Part shown: positions 17,574-26,115 of the stretch, piece by piece
Position numbering within the stretch: the stretch's first letter is position 1
How the letters are laid out: the number at the start of each line of letters is the position of its first letter
Source: Isosphaeraceae bacterium
GTDB taxonomy: Bacteria; Planctomycetota; Planctomycetia; Isosphaerales; Isosphaeraceae
NCBI GenBank assembly: GCA_025356475.1
Contig: JANXSX010000047.1
Location: forward strand, 1 to 43,032
DNA length: 43,032 nucleotides
Reading direction: 5' to 3'
Position numbers and translations under genes: made by a program
The notes under the pieces: generated by a model
The model's database searches: none
The model's input: the letters and a program-made list of their open reading frames with translations, nothing else
What the model was told of the DNA's origin: nothing

Positions 17574-18976
17574 GAGAAGTCTTCGATGGTTTCGAGCTGT
17601 GACTTGATCAGGTCCGACTCACGCGACGACTCACCCGAAAGGAAATCGGTCCAGCGCCGTTCTAATCCATCGCACCAGCGGAACGCCTTCACGAATGGAT
17701 TTACGACATAATCGAGCAAGATCGTGTCGAGGGAGCCACGCTCCATCGCAAAGCGATAGATCCACGACTGAGCCTTGCGGGTACCCAGGCTACTGAGTGG
17801 CACCCCGCCCTGGTCGAGATTCTTACCAATCGCATCTTCCAGGGTTCGGTAATCCTGAAGCAAGCTTGGGGCTCGAACGAATTGGAGCGTTCTCAAGAAG
17901 GCATGTCCAAGGATGTGGACGAGTGGAATATAACCCCATTCCGGATCGACAAGTCCGACGCAGCCGATTTCTGCAACAATCAGCCCGACTTGTGATAAGG
18001 ACGCGAAGGATAAGGCGGATTTGATATCCGTCTGAACGGTCCCCACGAGATAGGCGTAAATCGCCGTGAGCAAGCCGACGATGATGATGATCACACAGAG
18101 TGTGGTCGATTGTTGAAGGATCGGGCTGGACCGGAGAAGTAAGAAGGCACCAAGGTGAACACTTAACGCTCCGTAGAAAACAGCGCTCGACGGAGTTGGG
18201 CCTTCCATCGCGCGAGGGAGCCAGCCTGAGAATGGGACGAGAGCCGATTTTCCAGCGGCTGCCACGAGCAATAACAGACCGACCAGGAGAGCTTGTTGAG
18301 AACTCAGAGCGGAGTGTCCGTCCGGCCAGGAGACCGCCAGCAACATCTGGTCGAAGTCACCCTCGCCATTAAAGTGGTGCAAGACAACATCGGCAAGGAG
18401 CAGCGCAGCGTCGGCGAACCGGTAGTTGATCCAAACCCAGAGGCCGTTCCGGGAAGGCGCAGGTCGTTCTTGAAAGAAGCCAACCAGGAGAGCAGATGAG
18501 AGTCCGACGAGTTCCCATCCTGTGAATAGGGTTTCAATCGTGCCGGCCAGAGAGGTAACGATCATTCCCAGAACGAACAGTGAATACAGGACGAAGAATC
18601 GGTTGAACCCCTTCTCCCGGTGCATGTAGCGGCCTGCGAACGCTGCAATTGTGCCTGAGAGGACGAAGGTCAAGATTGCGAATGGGACGGATAATCGATC
18701 GAATACCAACTTGACTGAGAAGTGATAAAGATGAGGGATCATCACCCACTGACCAAGCTCTACTGTGATGTGTCTCGACCCACCGATCAGCATTGACGCT
18801 AGCACGATCAGTGACGCGATCAGGCCGACCCCCGTCGCGAAATAGACAAGCTTCTCGGTCGATCGCTCCTCGAGTTTATACTCAAGCAGTGAAGAAAGTC
18901 CGAGGACGATCGTCAGAATCGTCGGGCAAGCGACGACAACGAATCCGAAGAAGAGGGGTATCTGTTCCGAAAACAT
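17570..18976 (-). CDS. dabB: NuoL-like proton-conducting subunit, DabB homologue
   Basis: The 468-residue membrane protein has the core of NuoL/MrpA-type channels. Glu155 lies in TGWELVGLS and Lys243 in [25 protein letters not shown]; both are residues needed for proton movement in this family. [17 protein letters not shown] segment (near 335) matches the conserved DIKxxLAYSTxSQ. It is shorter than complex I NuoL (about 610) and close to DabB. The position 24 nt downstream of dabA supports the DabB call: in known DAB systems this subunit brings cation flow to the DabA carbonic-anhydrase-like partner. Confidence 0.85.
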   Translation of the reverse strand: MFSEQIPLFFGFVVVACPTILTIVLGLSSLLEYKLEERSTEKLVYFATGVGLIASLIVLASMLIGGSRHITVELGQWVMIPHLYHFSVKLVFDRLSVPFAILTFVLSGTIAAFAGRYMHREKGFNRFFVLYSLFVLGMIVTSLAGTIETLFTGWELVGLSSALLVGFFQERPAPSRNGLWVWINYRFADAALLLADVVLHHFNGEGDFDQMLLAVSWPDGHSALSSQQALLVGLLLLVAAAGKSALVPFSGWLPRAMEGPTPSSAVFYGALSVHLGAFLLLRSSPILQQSTTLCVIIIIVGLLTAIYAYLVGTVQTDIKSALSFASLSQVGLIVAEIGCVGLVDPEWGYIPLVHILGHAFLRTLQFVRAPSLLQDYRTLEDAIGKNLDQGGVPLSSLGTRKAQSWIYRFAMERGSLDTILLDYVVNPFVKAFRWCDGLERRWTDFLSGESSRESDLIKSQLETIEDFS

Positions 18977-19000
18977 CGCGAAGGTCTCGATTATTGGCGA

Positions 19001-22000
19001 TCAGGTGGTAACCTGGTTCACGGGGACGATCTGGGCAAACTCGAGGTGTTCCCGCCAGCCCCGGTACCACTCAGCGGAGGAAGAGGCTTGCGGAAGCACG
19101 GTCGCAACGGCCTCGTGCGGTACGAACCCATTGTCGCCAAACAGCGTGAGCGCTCGTGTCTCGGGATGGATTAAGGCGAGCTGAATCCAACGATTGCGAC
19201 AGAGCTGACTGATCCCTGCGTTGCGGTCCATGATCGTGAACATTCGATCTGCAGTTGTCTCGATGATAAACAAAGACCGCAGCGGCTCGTGAACTTCGAC
19301 CATTTGCCAAGGAAGGCCGGTGCGTAAGTCGCTTGCTGCCCCATCCATGACCCCGACCAAAGCCGCCAGGTTGTGAGGGAGTTTTGTCCCCGACCCGAGA
19401 ACGATGTTATCAACGTTGGAAAAGTTGTAGGTGAAGTTGATCCCGGAACAAACTGGGAAGACCGCTGACAAAATTCCAGCGAGAATCGTGGAGTTCTCAT
19501 CGTCCTGGGTCGGGTCGTAAGACGCGAGGAAGGCACGTCGATCGAGGAACAAGCCACGCGACCAGGAGCGTCGTCCCACGATGGTTATCGCGTTGGTGGC
19601 ATGTCCGAGCTCAGGGCGAGTCTGCGCGAGATCTTCGGCTCGTTCTTCAACATGTTCAAGTGCTTCAGAAAAGGAAAGGGTCAGCGGTGCAGACATGAAA
19701 CGACGGCATCTTTCATGTGCATTTCGTTCACATGCGGCTTCGAGGTTGGCCCTTGCCTTGCTGAAGTCAGGTCGATGCGAGTCGCGGATTCGATCAAGGT
19801 CGGAATACTCGATTGTGTCGTTACAAGTGTTGTGACAACCGGAAACGAAAACCGTATCTTCGGGGATGAGCAGACCACGTTTTGCAAGGTTGGCACGGAC
19901 TCTGTTGTCGTTGAGGATTTGGGCCACAGCCCGAGCGTTGGGCCCACCGGCACCACCACCGCAGGCCCCGCAATTATAGGCGGAGTTGTAGGGGTTATTC
20001 TGCGAATTCGAGCCATGTCCCAGGATGATCACGAGTCGAGCGAAGCTTTTGGTGAGCCCCATATCACTGAGTAATCGTTGCCCGATTGAGGTCATCTCAT
20101 CAAGGTTGAATCCGGTGCTCTCTCCTTCTTTTCCCGGAGTGAGCGTCGTTCGTTCCAGGTGAAGATGGGTAATCGGTGGGGTCCGAACAAAGCGGCCCAG
20201 CGAGCTGCGGATTCTTGCGGTAACCCGTGGGAAGAGGATACGTGCCACCAAAGGAAACGAGGCGAAAACGCCGACGGCACCCGTCAACAATGCACCAAGG
20301 GCTACCGAACGGCTACCAAGATGGAATTGATGCGACGCGGTGCCAATCATCCGCCGAGTCTTCGCCCGGAACCGGCTGGCCTTATCGAGTGCGATCCCCG
20401 GCTCTTCGAGAACCCAGTGCTGGGGACGGATCACGACCGGACAGAGCGGAGTGAAGTGAGCGTCCGCCATCCCCTTATAATACATGGCGAGGTTGAAGAA
20501 CCCCGCCACTCCAAGCGTCTCAACGTCAGGTGCGATCTCTTCAAGATGTCGACGGAACGATTCCTCTCGCTCATCGAGACAGAAAACGACCTGGAACCTC
20601 GGCGGAGCGGTTGGAATTTTCTCGAGAGGACTATGGAGCGTGATCGCATCCAATGCGCGGGTCCGGAAGTGCTTCTCATATCCAAGATGAAAAATGCGCC
20701 TTCTTTCCAAACCTGAAAATGTCTCGATCTCACGCATGAGATCGATCCACTGGGCTCGGTCGAGTCGATAGAGCAGGTCTGGGGAAAGCCCCATGATCTG
20801 AGCGATCTGGAAGAGTTGGAATGCTCGTTGTTCGTCGCTCGGGGGCCAATGTGGCTTGATCAAGACGCGCGTTATACTCCTAAGCTCAGCCAACGGTCCG
20901 TTGAAATCGATAAGCTCGTGCGCTTTGAACTTGAGAGCAAATCGATCGAGCAGGAGTCGGATCGCCAGGAACTCAACCAGGCTCCCTGGAGGGACAGGCT
21001 TGACGGCCCGGTCGCCTCGAATTTCCACCTGCCGGACCATCCCCGCCCAGCCCCGTAAGGCCAAGAACGTTGCGGACAGGAATGCTTCACGTTCCTCCGG
21101 CTGGACACCGAGTTGTTCGAGCGAGTCGCGGATCGAGGCCAGGGGGTTAACCTCTTCGCTTTCGAGCCGTCTCAGTTCCGCAGCCAACCCGCGCATCCAG
21201 AGAGCCGGCATCCCACCCGGTTGGCCGTAGAGCGAACAGAACGACTTAAAGAAGCCTTCGTCACGACGAGGGAGGGGCCAGCGAGCGAGTCCCTGGTCGA
21301 GGAAGGCGGAGCAGAAGCGGATCAAGATTCCGTGGACAAGCCGATCAGAATCCGCGCCAGTTGCCTCATGCAACAGGTCACGATGTCGGATGAACATCGG
21401 AGGCGGCGATGTGAATTGAGGGAGGTCGCGAACGCCCGACCTGCAAATCTTCCAGAGGGCTTGAAGGGTAAATTCCTCCCATCTCTCGTCGGCCCAATTC
21501 TCGATCGACGACTCGCCAAAGCGGTCGAGAAGTTCGCCCAGGCCGTTTCCCACACGCTGTTTTCTGACCCCGTCGGGCCCCGTCTCGGTCCAACCTCGGA
21601 GGTCGCGCATCACCCATCGACGAGTCTCGGCGATGAGTCGAGCACGGGCAGTCGAGGACGCATCACTGCGCACTTTTCGTAGCGCGTCGGTCTCTGCAAC
21701 GTACCAGAGCAATTCGGCGGTTGGGCCGGTCTTGGTGGGGTACTCCAACATTGCCAGCCGCAGGTCGAGTCGAGTCCCCCAGCCAGCAACCTGCTCCGAG
21801 GCTCGTCCGCCAAGGTCCTGGGCGAGCACTACTTTCAAGTCGGAAAATCGAATGCGAGCCCGCCCGAGTTCCTCGCGATAGCGATCCTCGCTTAGGTAGG
21901 GCTGACAACCCAGAACCGTTGCCGCCCGTTTCATCCCCTCGTCGAACGGGTGATGCTCGAACGCTTGAAGGATATTCTGCGCGATAAAGACCGTAATAGG

Positions 22001-22117
22001 ACCTTGGGTGGGCAGTACATCCGCGACATGATCGATCATGCGCGAGAGTTGATCCAAGTCGGGATCGGTCACGATGTTCCCCTGCTCCCCTACCACTGGC
22101 AATGTAGTTTCATTCAT
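19001..22117 (-). CDS. dabA: DabA (DUF2309), zinc-dependent inorganic carbon pump subunit
   Basis: The 1038-residue protein has the DUF2309 architecture. The zinc ligands known from Halothiobacillus DabA (Cys, Asp, His, Cys) are present: Cys513 and Asp515 in VVFCLDERE, His701 in IILGHGSNSQNNP and Cys716 in YNCGACGGGAGGPNARA. The 15-residue spacing between the last two is conserved. A related duplicate segment (QNILQAFEHHPF) begins near residue 48, as in the family. In known systems DabA converts CO2 to bicarbonate one way, driven by ion flow through DabB. The operon continues with dabB and a second membrane subunit. The start at ATG 22117 has no strong ribosome site. Confidence 0.92.
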   Translation of the reverse strand: MNETTLPVVGEQGNIVTDPDLDQLSRMIDHVADVLPTQGPITVFIAQNILQAFEHHPFDEGMKRAATVLGCQPYLSEDRYREELGRARIRFSDLKVVLAQDLGGRASEQVAGWGTRLDLRLAMLEYPTKTGPTAELLWYVAETDALRKVRSDASSTARARLIAETRRWVMRDLRGWTETGPDGVRKQRVGNGLGELLDRFGESSIENWADERWEEFTLQALWKICRSGVRDLPQFTSPPPMFIRHRDLLHEATGADSDRLVHGILIRFCSAFLDQGLARWPLPRRDEGFFKSFCSLYGQPGGMPALWMRGLAAELRRLESEEVNPLASIRDSLEQLGVQPEEREAFLSATFLALRGWAGMVRQVEIRGDRAVKPVPPGSLVEFLAIRLLLDRFALKFKAHELIDFNGPLAELRSITRVLIKPHWPPSDEQRAFQLFQIAQIMGLSPDLLYRLDRAQWIDLMREIETFSGLERRRIFHLGYEKHFRTRALDAITLHSPLEKIPTAPPRFQVVFCLDEREESFRRHLEEIAPDVETLGVAGFFNLAMYYKGMADAHFTPLCPVVIRPQHWVLEEPGIALDKASRFRAKTRRMIGTASHQFHLGSRSVALGALLTGAVGVFASFPLVARILFPRVTARIRSSLGRFVRTPPITHLHLERTTLTPGKEGESTGFNLDEMTSIGQRLLSDMGLTKSFARLVIILGHGSNSQNNPYNSAYNCGACGGGAGGPNARAVAQILNDNRVRANLAKRGLLIPEDTVFVSGCHNTCNDTIEYSDLDRIRDSHRPDFSKARANLEAACERNAHERCRRFMSAPLTLSFSEALEHVEERAEDLAQTRPELGHATNAITIVGRRSWSRGLFLDRRAFLASYDPTQDDENSTILAGILSAVFPVCSGINFTYNFSNVDNIVLGSGTKLPHNLAALVGVMDGAASDLRTGLPWQMVEVHEPLRSLFIIETTADRMFTIMDRNAGISQLCRNRWIQLALIHPETRALTLFGDNGFVPHEAVATVLPQASSSAEWYRGWREHLEFAQIVPVNQVTT

Positions 22118-22316
22118 TGTTCGATCAGAATCGTTCTATTTCGATGCTGAGGGTACAGGAACGAAAAGCGTCAATCACGAGACGACAGGCTCACGAAACC
22201 TGAGTTCGGAACGTGTCAATGCTCTCGGCCAAGTAGGCCGCTGAATCAGATGGACAACTCTGGGGGGAGTAGAAGCGGTAGGTGGGAAGCAAGAGTCGCG
22301 ATCATCAACCTCCCAT

Positions 22317-22364
22317 GTAACTCAACCTAGCGACCGAGGGGAAAAGCCCTAGGTGGTGAGTTAC
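22317..22364. repeat. stable hairpin (14 bp, one bulge)
   Basis: The left arm 22317-22330 pairs with 22349-22364, leaving a GG bulge at 22355-22356 and an 18-nt loop. No T-run follows on either strand, so it does not look like an intrinsic terminator. Confidence 0.85.
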
Positions 22365-22390
22365 GACCGAAGCCAAAACAAAGCCTGAAA

Positions 22391-22424
22391 TGATCGCTCG
22401 GTGGGGGAGACAGTCGAGCGATCA
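22391..22424. repeat. stable hairpin (10-bp perfect stem)
   Basis: TGATCGCTCG at 22391-22400 pairs with 22415-22424 around a purine-rich 14-nt loop (GTGGGGGAGACAGT). It lies 27 nt after the previous hairpin. No T-run follows. Confidence 0.85.
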
Positions 22425-22667
22425 AGCGAGAACTAACGGGGCTAGGAGACGAGGAGGTTCCGTGGAAAGAAGTCACTACTCGACCTCAATATCCACCGAT
22501 TCTCCTCAGTTGAGATCAGTATCTTGAAATCACCTTGAGATTACAAGAGCATTGATTTTCCGACGCAGTGAAGGGGCTACCTGAGATCGTCAGAGCAACC
22601 CCCAGTAGGTGAATCCTTCGACTACACAGCCTGGTAATGGACGCCGAAAGTTAAGACATTCGAAGCG

Positions 22668-22702
22668 GCATTGGAGTTGCGGAAATTCCGCAACTCCAAT
22701 GC
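22668..22702. repeat. 17-bp perfect palindrome downstream of tRNA-Gln
   Basis: Bases 22668-22684 are perfectly complementary to 22686-22702 with one base between, so the folded form would have a stem of about 15 bp and a GAAATTC loop. On the minus strand it lies 19 nt after the tRNA 3' end, a terminator-like position, but no T-run follows on either side. It could be a factor-assisted terminator, a recombination site or a small repeat element. Confidence 0.85.
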
Positions 22703-22720
22703 TGACAGAGACATTAAGAA

Positions 22721-22791
22721 CTGGGGAACTAGGATTCGAACCTAGACAAACAGATTCAGAGTCTGTTGTGCTACCGTTACACCATTCCCCA
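22721..22791 (-). tRNA. tRNA-Gln (anticodon CUG)
   Basis: The minus strand folds into a complete 71-nt cloverleaf. The 7-bp acceptor stem is TGGGGAA/TTCCCCA, the D stem is GTGT/GCAC, and the anticodon stem ACAGA/TCTGT has loop CTCTGAA (anticodon CTG). The variable loop has 4 nt, and the T stem CTAGG/CCTAG encloses TTCGAAT. The discriminator base is G and the first base T, both typical of tRNA-Gln. CCA is not encoded. Confidence 0.97.
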
Positions 22792-22913
22792 TCGTCGTGA
22801 GAATCATACCGACTTGGCCAAACGAGATCAACCGGACTTATTGCGAGTTCGGGTTAGACCTCGATAGGACGCTCGGGAATCACGTTTCGAGGCGTTTTTT
22901 CGAGATCAGAAAT
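22792..22913. other. spacer between tRNA-Gln and the IS element
   Basis: I see no gene or structured element here. It should hold the promoter of tRNA-Gln on the minus strand, but I could not single out clear hexamers. Confidence 0.3.
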
Positions 22914-23961
22914 CAGGACTGTCCGGTGAACTCCGAAGGTACTCGTCGGATCTCCCTGTAGTTTCTAGTGTTAGACGTTGCATCATCTGTTTTTGATCTG
23001 AACTCTAGGGTAGCTTTTGAGCCATTTTGCTACGCGTCACAACGACCAGGATTTGGCTCATGCTCAACGACCGCTATGTCTTCTCCCAACTGATGGACTT
23101 CCTCCCCAAGCACGAATTCCACCGTTGTGTGGCGCGCTATCAAGGCAATCAACGGAATTGGATTCCACAACAATCGACCTATGTATGAAGCTCTTTTCGT
23201 GGACGCGATTCCATCGCCGAAAGGGAGCAATCAAACTGCATACGCTCATCGACTTGCGCGGGAATATCCCTTGTTTGTACGGATTACTGACGGTAAGGTA
23301 AACGATGTCAATGTCCTTGATAGCTTGCCGATCGAGGTCGGTGCGTTTTACGTGATGGACCGGGGATACGCTGATTTCGGCCGACTCCGTCGATTTACAT
23401 TGGGCCAGGCGTACTTTGTAACTCGGGCCAAGACCAACCTTGACTTCAGCCGCCGATCGTCTCAACCCATCGACAGGTCTACCGGACTTCGCAGCGATCA
23501 AACGATCATACTCAAGGGTCTTAAGACGTCGAAGCTTCATCCTGAGGCCTTGCGTCGCATCAGCTACTGCGACCCATAGAAGAGCAAGCGGTACGTGTTC
23601 TTGACCAACAACTTCGACCTTCCGTCATTGACAATAGAGAATATCTACAAAAGTCGCTGGCAGATCGAATTATTCTTTCGATGGATCAAGCAAAATTTAA
23701 GGATCAAGTCGTTTTCTGGAACTTCGCCGAACGCTGTGAAGACGGAGGTCTGGATTGCGATCTCCATTTACGTGCTGGTGGCCATCATTCGCAATGAACT
23801 GAATGTGGAACATTCGTTGCACGAAATCTTGCAAATCTTGAGCGTCTCACTTTTCGAGAAAACCCCAATAAACGAGGCTCTTTCGCGCAAAAAACCCATC
23901 AATGGTGAGGAGTGACGCCATAACTACCTCCTAGCAAAGAACTTGCAACCGGACAGTCCTG
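22914..23961 (+). mobile_element. degraded IS4-type insertion sequence with perfect 14-bp terminal inverted repeats
   Basis: CAGGACTGTCCGGT at 22914-22927 is repeated in inverse orientation at 23948-23961. These ends bracket the remains of a transposase gene, giving a 1048-bp element. The flanking bases show no matching target duplication. The element appears internally deleted, because the transposase N-terminal and catalytic regions are joined too closely. With a broken transposase it can only move if helped in trans. Confidence 0.8.
23060..23915 (+). pseudogene. IS4-family transposase, inactivated (DUF4372-type N-terminus)
   Basis: ATG 23060 opens a family-typical N-terminus (VFSQLMDFLPKHEFHRCVARYQGN) that is cut off by an apparent deletion near 23150. 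The sequence continues in another frame with LDSTTIDLCMKLFSWTRFHRRKGAIK and LHTLIDLRGNIP. A frameshift near 23270 leads to ITDGKVNDVNVLD, FYVMDRGYADFGRL and FVTRAKTNLDFSRR. An in-frame TAG at 23577-23579 then interrupts the gene before FLTNNFDLPSLTIENIYKSRW, QIELFFRWIKQNLRIKSFSG and the end at 23915. Catalytic-core pieces (DSTTI, MDRGY, the YKSRWQIE...K signature) remain recognisable. At least three independent lesions show it is dead. Confidence 0.9.
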
Positions 23962-23987
23962 GATTGAGACCTGAATGATCTTTCGAT

Positions 23988-24497
23988 TCAGCCCACCTCG
24001 TTTAATCTCCAGATCGCAAAGTTGAGGAGAGAGGCGAAGGTGACCCAACCCAGGTAGGGGACCAACAGGATCGACGCCAATCGGCTGACGTCCCAGAAGC
24101 TTATAATCGTTGCGAGGATCGCGACCCACATCAGGAGGATTTCAACGAATGCAAGGCCAGGATTCTGATATGAGAAAAACAGGCTCGACCAGGCGAGATT
24201 CAGTGCCAGTTGAAGTGTGAACCAACCCATCGGTGTCTGAAGTTCGTTCAACTTGCGCTCGCGCCAGACGAGCCAAGCGGACACCCCCATCATGGTGTAC
24301 AAGATCATCCAGACCGGGCCAAAGACCCAGTTTGGAGGGTTGAACCAAGGCTTTTGCAAGGACGGATACCAGCTCAAGAGACCGCTCATGGTCATGGCCG
24401 CGCCGGCTCCGGCGATTGTATAGCAGACGGAAAGCCATCCCACGATGCCCATCAATTCCACTTTCCCCGAGTGCGGTCTCTGAGCGGCTTCAGTCAC
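23988..24497 (-). CDS. tspO: TspO/MBR family tryptophan-rich sensory protein
   Basis: The 169-residue protein has five hydrophobic segments and the family's Trp/Pro-rich motifs: WYPSLQKPWFNPPNWVFGPVW (near 43-63, shortened here), YTMMGVSAWLVW and the LNLAWSSLFF block (near 98-107). TspO proteins bind porphyrins and act in the outer or inner membrane in stress and tetrapyrrole handling. GTG 24497 overlaps the stop of the upstream Fae-like gene (GTGA, 4 nt), so translation is probably coupled. An internal ATG at residue 16 is an alternative. The IS element lies just downstream. Confidence 0.92.
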   Translation of the reverse strand: MTEAAQRPHSGKVELMGIVGWLSVCYTIAGAGAAMTMSGLLSWYPSLQKPWFNPPNWVFGPVWMILYTMMGVSAWLVWRERKLNELQTPMGWFTLQLALNLAWSSLFFSYQNPGLAFVEILLMWVAILATIISFWDVSRLASILLVPYLGWVTFASLLNFAIWRLNEVG

Positions 24498-25039
24498 AAT
24501 TGACCGTCCAATCCCTGCTGATGGAAGAAGTGAGTGACTTTGCTTTGATTCTCAAGGAGCCAGTCGATGGTGGGTTCACCTCGCATGGCTTTCCGGATCA
24601 CCTTCACTGTTGCCTCACGATGGACTTCAAATAGGGCCGCATGGTCGACTTCGACATCCACGATGGAAGGGTCCAGCCAAACCGAGTAAATGATCCCGAG
24701 TTCGTGGGCCTGTTCCTTGGGGATGTCACCCGCCCGGACTGCATCCAAGACCCCGTTAGCGATCGCAGCCTGGACAGTTCCCATCAGGATATTGGTGTAT
24801 TTGCTGGACTTGACCGTAACCTTGCTGACCATGATCGTGACCGGTTTGACCTGAATATCGCTATTCAGGATCGCGAAGACACGGCTATGCCCTTTGACCT
24901 GGTCGCCGATCAGATTCGCCAGAGCCGTTCCGACCGGACCGTCAAGTGCCCCGATCACGATCTCCGGCTCAGCGCACAAATAGTCCTTAGCCCCTTCGAC
25001 CAGGGCTTCACCGGTCCGTAAGATAATGCGTTCACTCAT
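24494..25039 (-). CDS. formaldehyde-activating enzyme (Fae) homologue lacking the catalytic His
   Basis: The 181-residue product follows Fae along its length: RTGEALVEG at the start, IVIGALDGPVGTALANLI, KGHSRVFAILN, KPVTIMVSKVTVKS, MGTVQAAIANGVLDAV and a GEPTIDWLLENQ end. Fae joins formaldehyde to tetrahydromethanopterin, a C1 pathway known in some planctomycetes. In true Fae the segment AHIDLxIG carries the catalytic His17. Here it reads AEPEIVIG, with Glu24 in its place, so classical activity is doubtful; it may be a Fae paralogue. The start is ATG 25039; the frame opens further up at 25096. It is coupled to tspO by a 4-nt overlap. Confidence 0.85.
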   Translation of the reverse strand: MSERIILRTGEALVEGAKDYLCAEPEIVIGALDGPVGTALANLIGDQVKGHSRVFAILNSDIQVKPVTIMVSKVTVKSSKYTNILMGTVQAAIANGVLDAVRAGDIPKEQAHELGIIYSVWLDPSIVDVEVDHAALFEVHREATVKVIRKAMRGEPTIDWLLENQSKVTHFFHQQGLDGQL

Positions 25040-25458
25040 GCGTTGCCTTGGTTGGTTGGGTTCGAATTCAGGGTCGGGTGCCAATCGAGCAATCATTATC
25101 TCCTTAGCGACGATCAGGGCAAGTCACGTCCCAGATGCGTCTTCAAACGGAGGAGAATGAGGGATCGATGCCAACGATTTGGATGCCTTTCCGCCGTCTT
25201 TGCCTTACTCTTGCTTCAGATCTCGATCATAATCAGGCGAAAACTCGTGATCCGATCCTCTCTTCTGCGGACAATTGCATCGTTGCCACGCTGTCTGAGT
25301 GGTATTAATTTGACGGTTCTCCAGGTATCGATGCCCATGTTAAAGGTACACTCCTCATGTGGCCGTCATGGGCGAGGCCCGAGATGGAAATCGCATAGAG
25401 AGTCGAGTAAAATCCAGGTTCCGAAGTAAGTTCGCGGGGGAAAGAACTGGGGATTCTA
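25040..25458. other. intergenic region between the Fae-like gene and the HEPN cassette
   Basis: About 420 bases separate these divergent genes. A frame from ATG 25157 preceded by GGAGG (25149-25153) would encode a hydrophobic peptide reading LSAVFALLLLQISIII, but spacing is short and the tail looks random. A second small frame from ATG 25168 ends at 25309. Neither is convincing. A TTGACG at about 25309-25314 could be the -35 element of a promoter for the downstream cassette. Confidence 0.3.
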
Positions 25459-26115
25459 ATGATCGAAAATCGACAACTCTGGACTGTCAGCATCTACGAA
25501 GTCAATGCAGACCCCATGGGGCTAGCCTTCTCATTTGTGCCAAACGACCTGACTTCGGCCCGAATTCTCGGCGAAATACCGAGTCGTGTCCGGGAATACA
25601 TCCTTGACCTAAGGTGGAGTCGCGAGGGCATTGAGTTCGATTGGGGCAGGACGCTTGATGACCCTGGTGAGCGTAAGACGGAGTTTGAGAATGAGGCAAG
25701 ACGGCGTGTCGATGCGAGGCGGGCCTGGATCGGCGGGGTTAACCTGCTCGTCACCAATGTAGAAGAGTGGGCGAGGGAACTCAGTTGGGAGACCCGCCGG
25801 ATTGACAAACGCCTCGACGACTCATATATCGGGAAACATCGCGTAACTGCTCTTCTTATGCAGCAGGAGACATTCCGCGTACTGCTCGAGCCAGTTGGAC
25901 TCTCGGGGCTCGGGGCCGAGGGGATTGTCGATCTCTACCAACTCCCAGCGTACGACGATATCGCTCGGCTCACCTATAAGGATAGCCAGTGGAACTTCCA
26001 CTTTGCCTTTCAAAGCGATAATATTGTTGGAAACAATCGCCTCGTCCAGGGCGTTCCACTCTCAAAAGGAACACTGCGGACCGTACTCGATGAGATGCGG
26101 ATCCATGCCTTATAA
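25459..26115 (+). CDS. unknown protein, first gene of the HEPN cassette
   Basis: The 218-residue soluble protein matches no family I recognise. It has a beta-rich N-terminus (RQLWTVSIYEVNADPMGLAFSF), a charged helical middle (about 70-115, with EFENEARRRVDARRAWIGG and EEWARELSWETRRIDKRLDD) and a mixed C-terminus. Its 3' end overlaps the next gene by 11 nt, so the pair is almost surely co-expressed. By position it could be the antitoxin, sensor or partner of the HEPN protein, but nothing in its sequence proves that. GGGGAT upstream of ATG 25459 is a modest ribosome site. Confidence 0.65.
   Translation: MIENRQLWTVSIYEVNADPMGLAFSFVPNDLTSARILGEIPSRVREYILDLRWSREGIEFDWGRTLDDPGERKTEFENEARRRVDARRAWIGGVNLLVTNVEEWARELSWETRRIDKRLDDSYIGKHRVTALLMQQETFRVLLEPVGLSGLGAEGIVDLYQLPAYDDIARLTYKDSQWNFHFAFQSDNIVGNNRLVQGVPLSKGTLRTVLDEMRIHAL

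Larger units (their letters stand above)
22118..22667. other. hairpin-rich region without a protein gene
   Basis: About 550 bases between dabA and the tRNA hold no credible reading frame. Two strong hairpins occur: 22317-22364 (8-bp GTAACTCA/TGAGTTAC stem continued by ACCTAG/CTAGGT across a GG bulge) and 22391-22424 (10-bp perfect TGATCGCTCG stem). A smaller GGCC-AAGTA-GGCC hairpin lies near 22227-22239. The density of structure suggests a structured RNA, an RNA-element remnant or an extended leader. I do not recognise the family; it does not show RNase P, tmRNA or SRP RNA signatures. Confidence 0.5.

Noticed and set aside
22609-22800. 63-codon frame across the tRNA
   Set aside because: It covers tRNA-Gln and the 17-bp palindrome on the opposite strand; its sequence is that of the tRNA and hairpin, not a protein.
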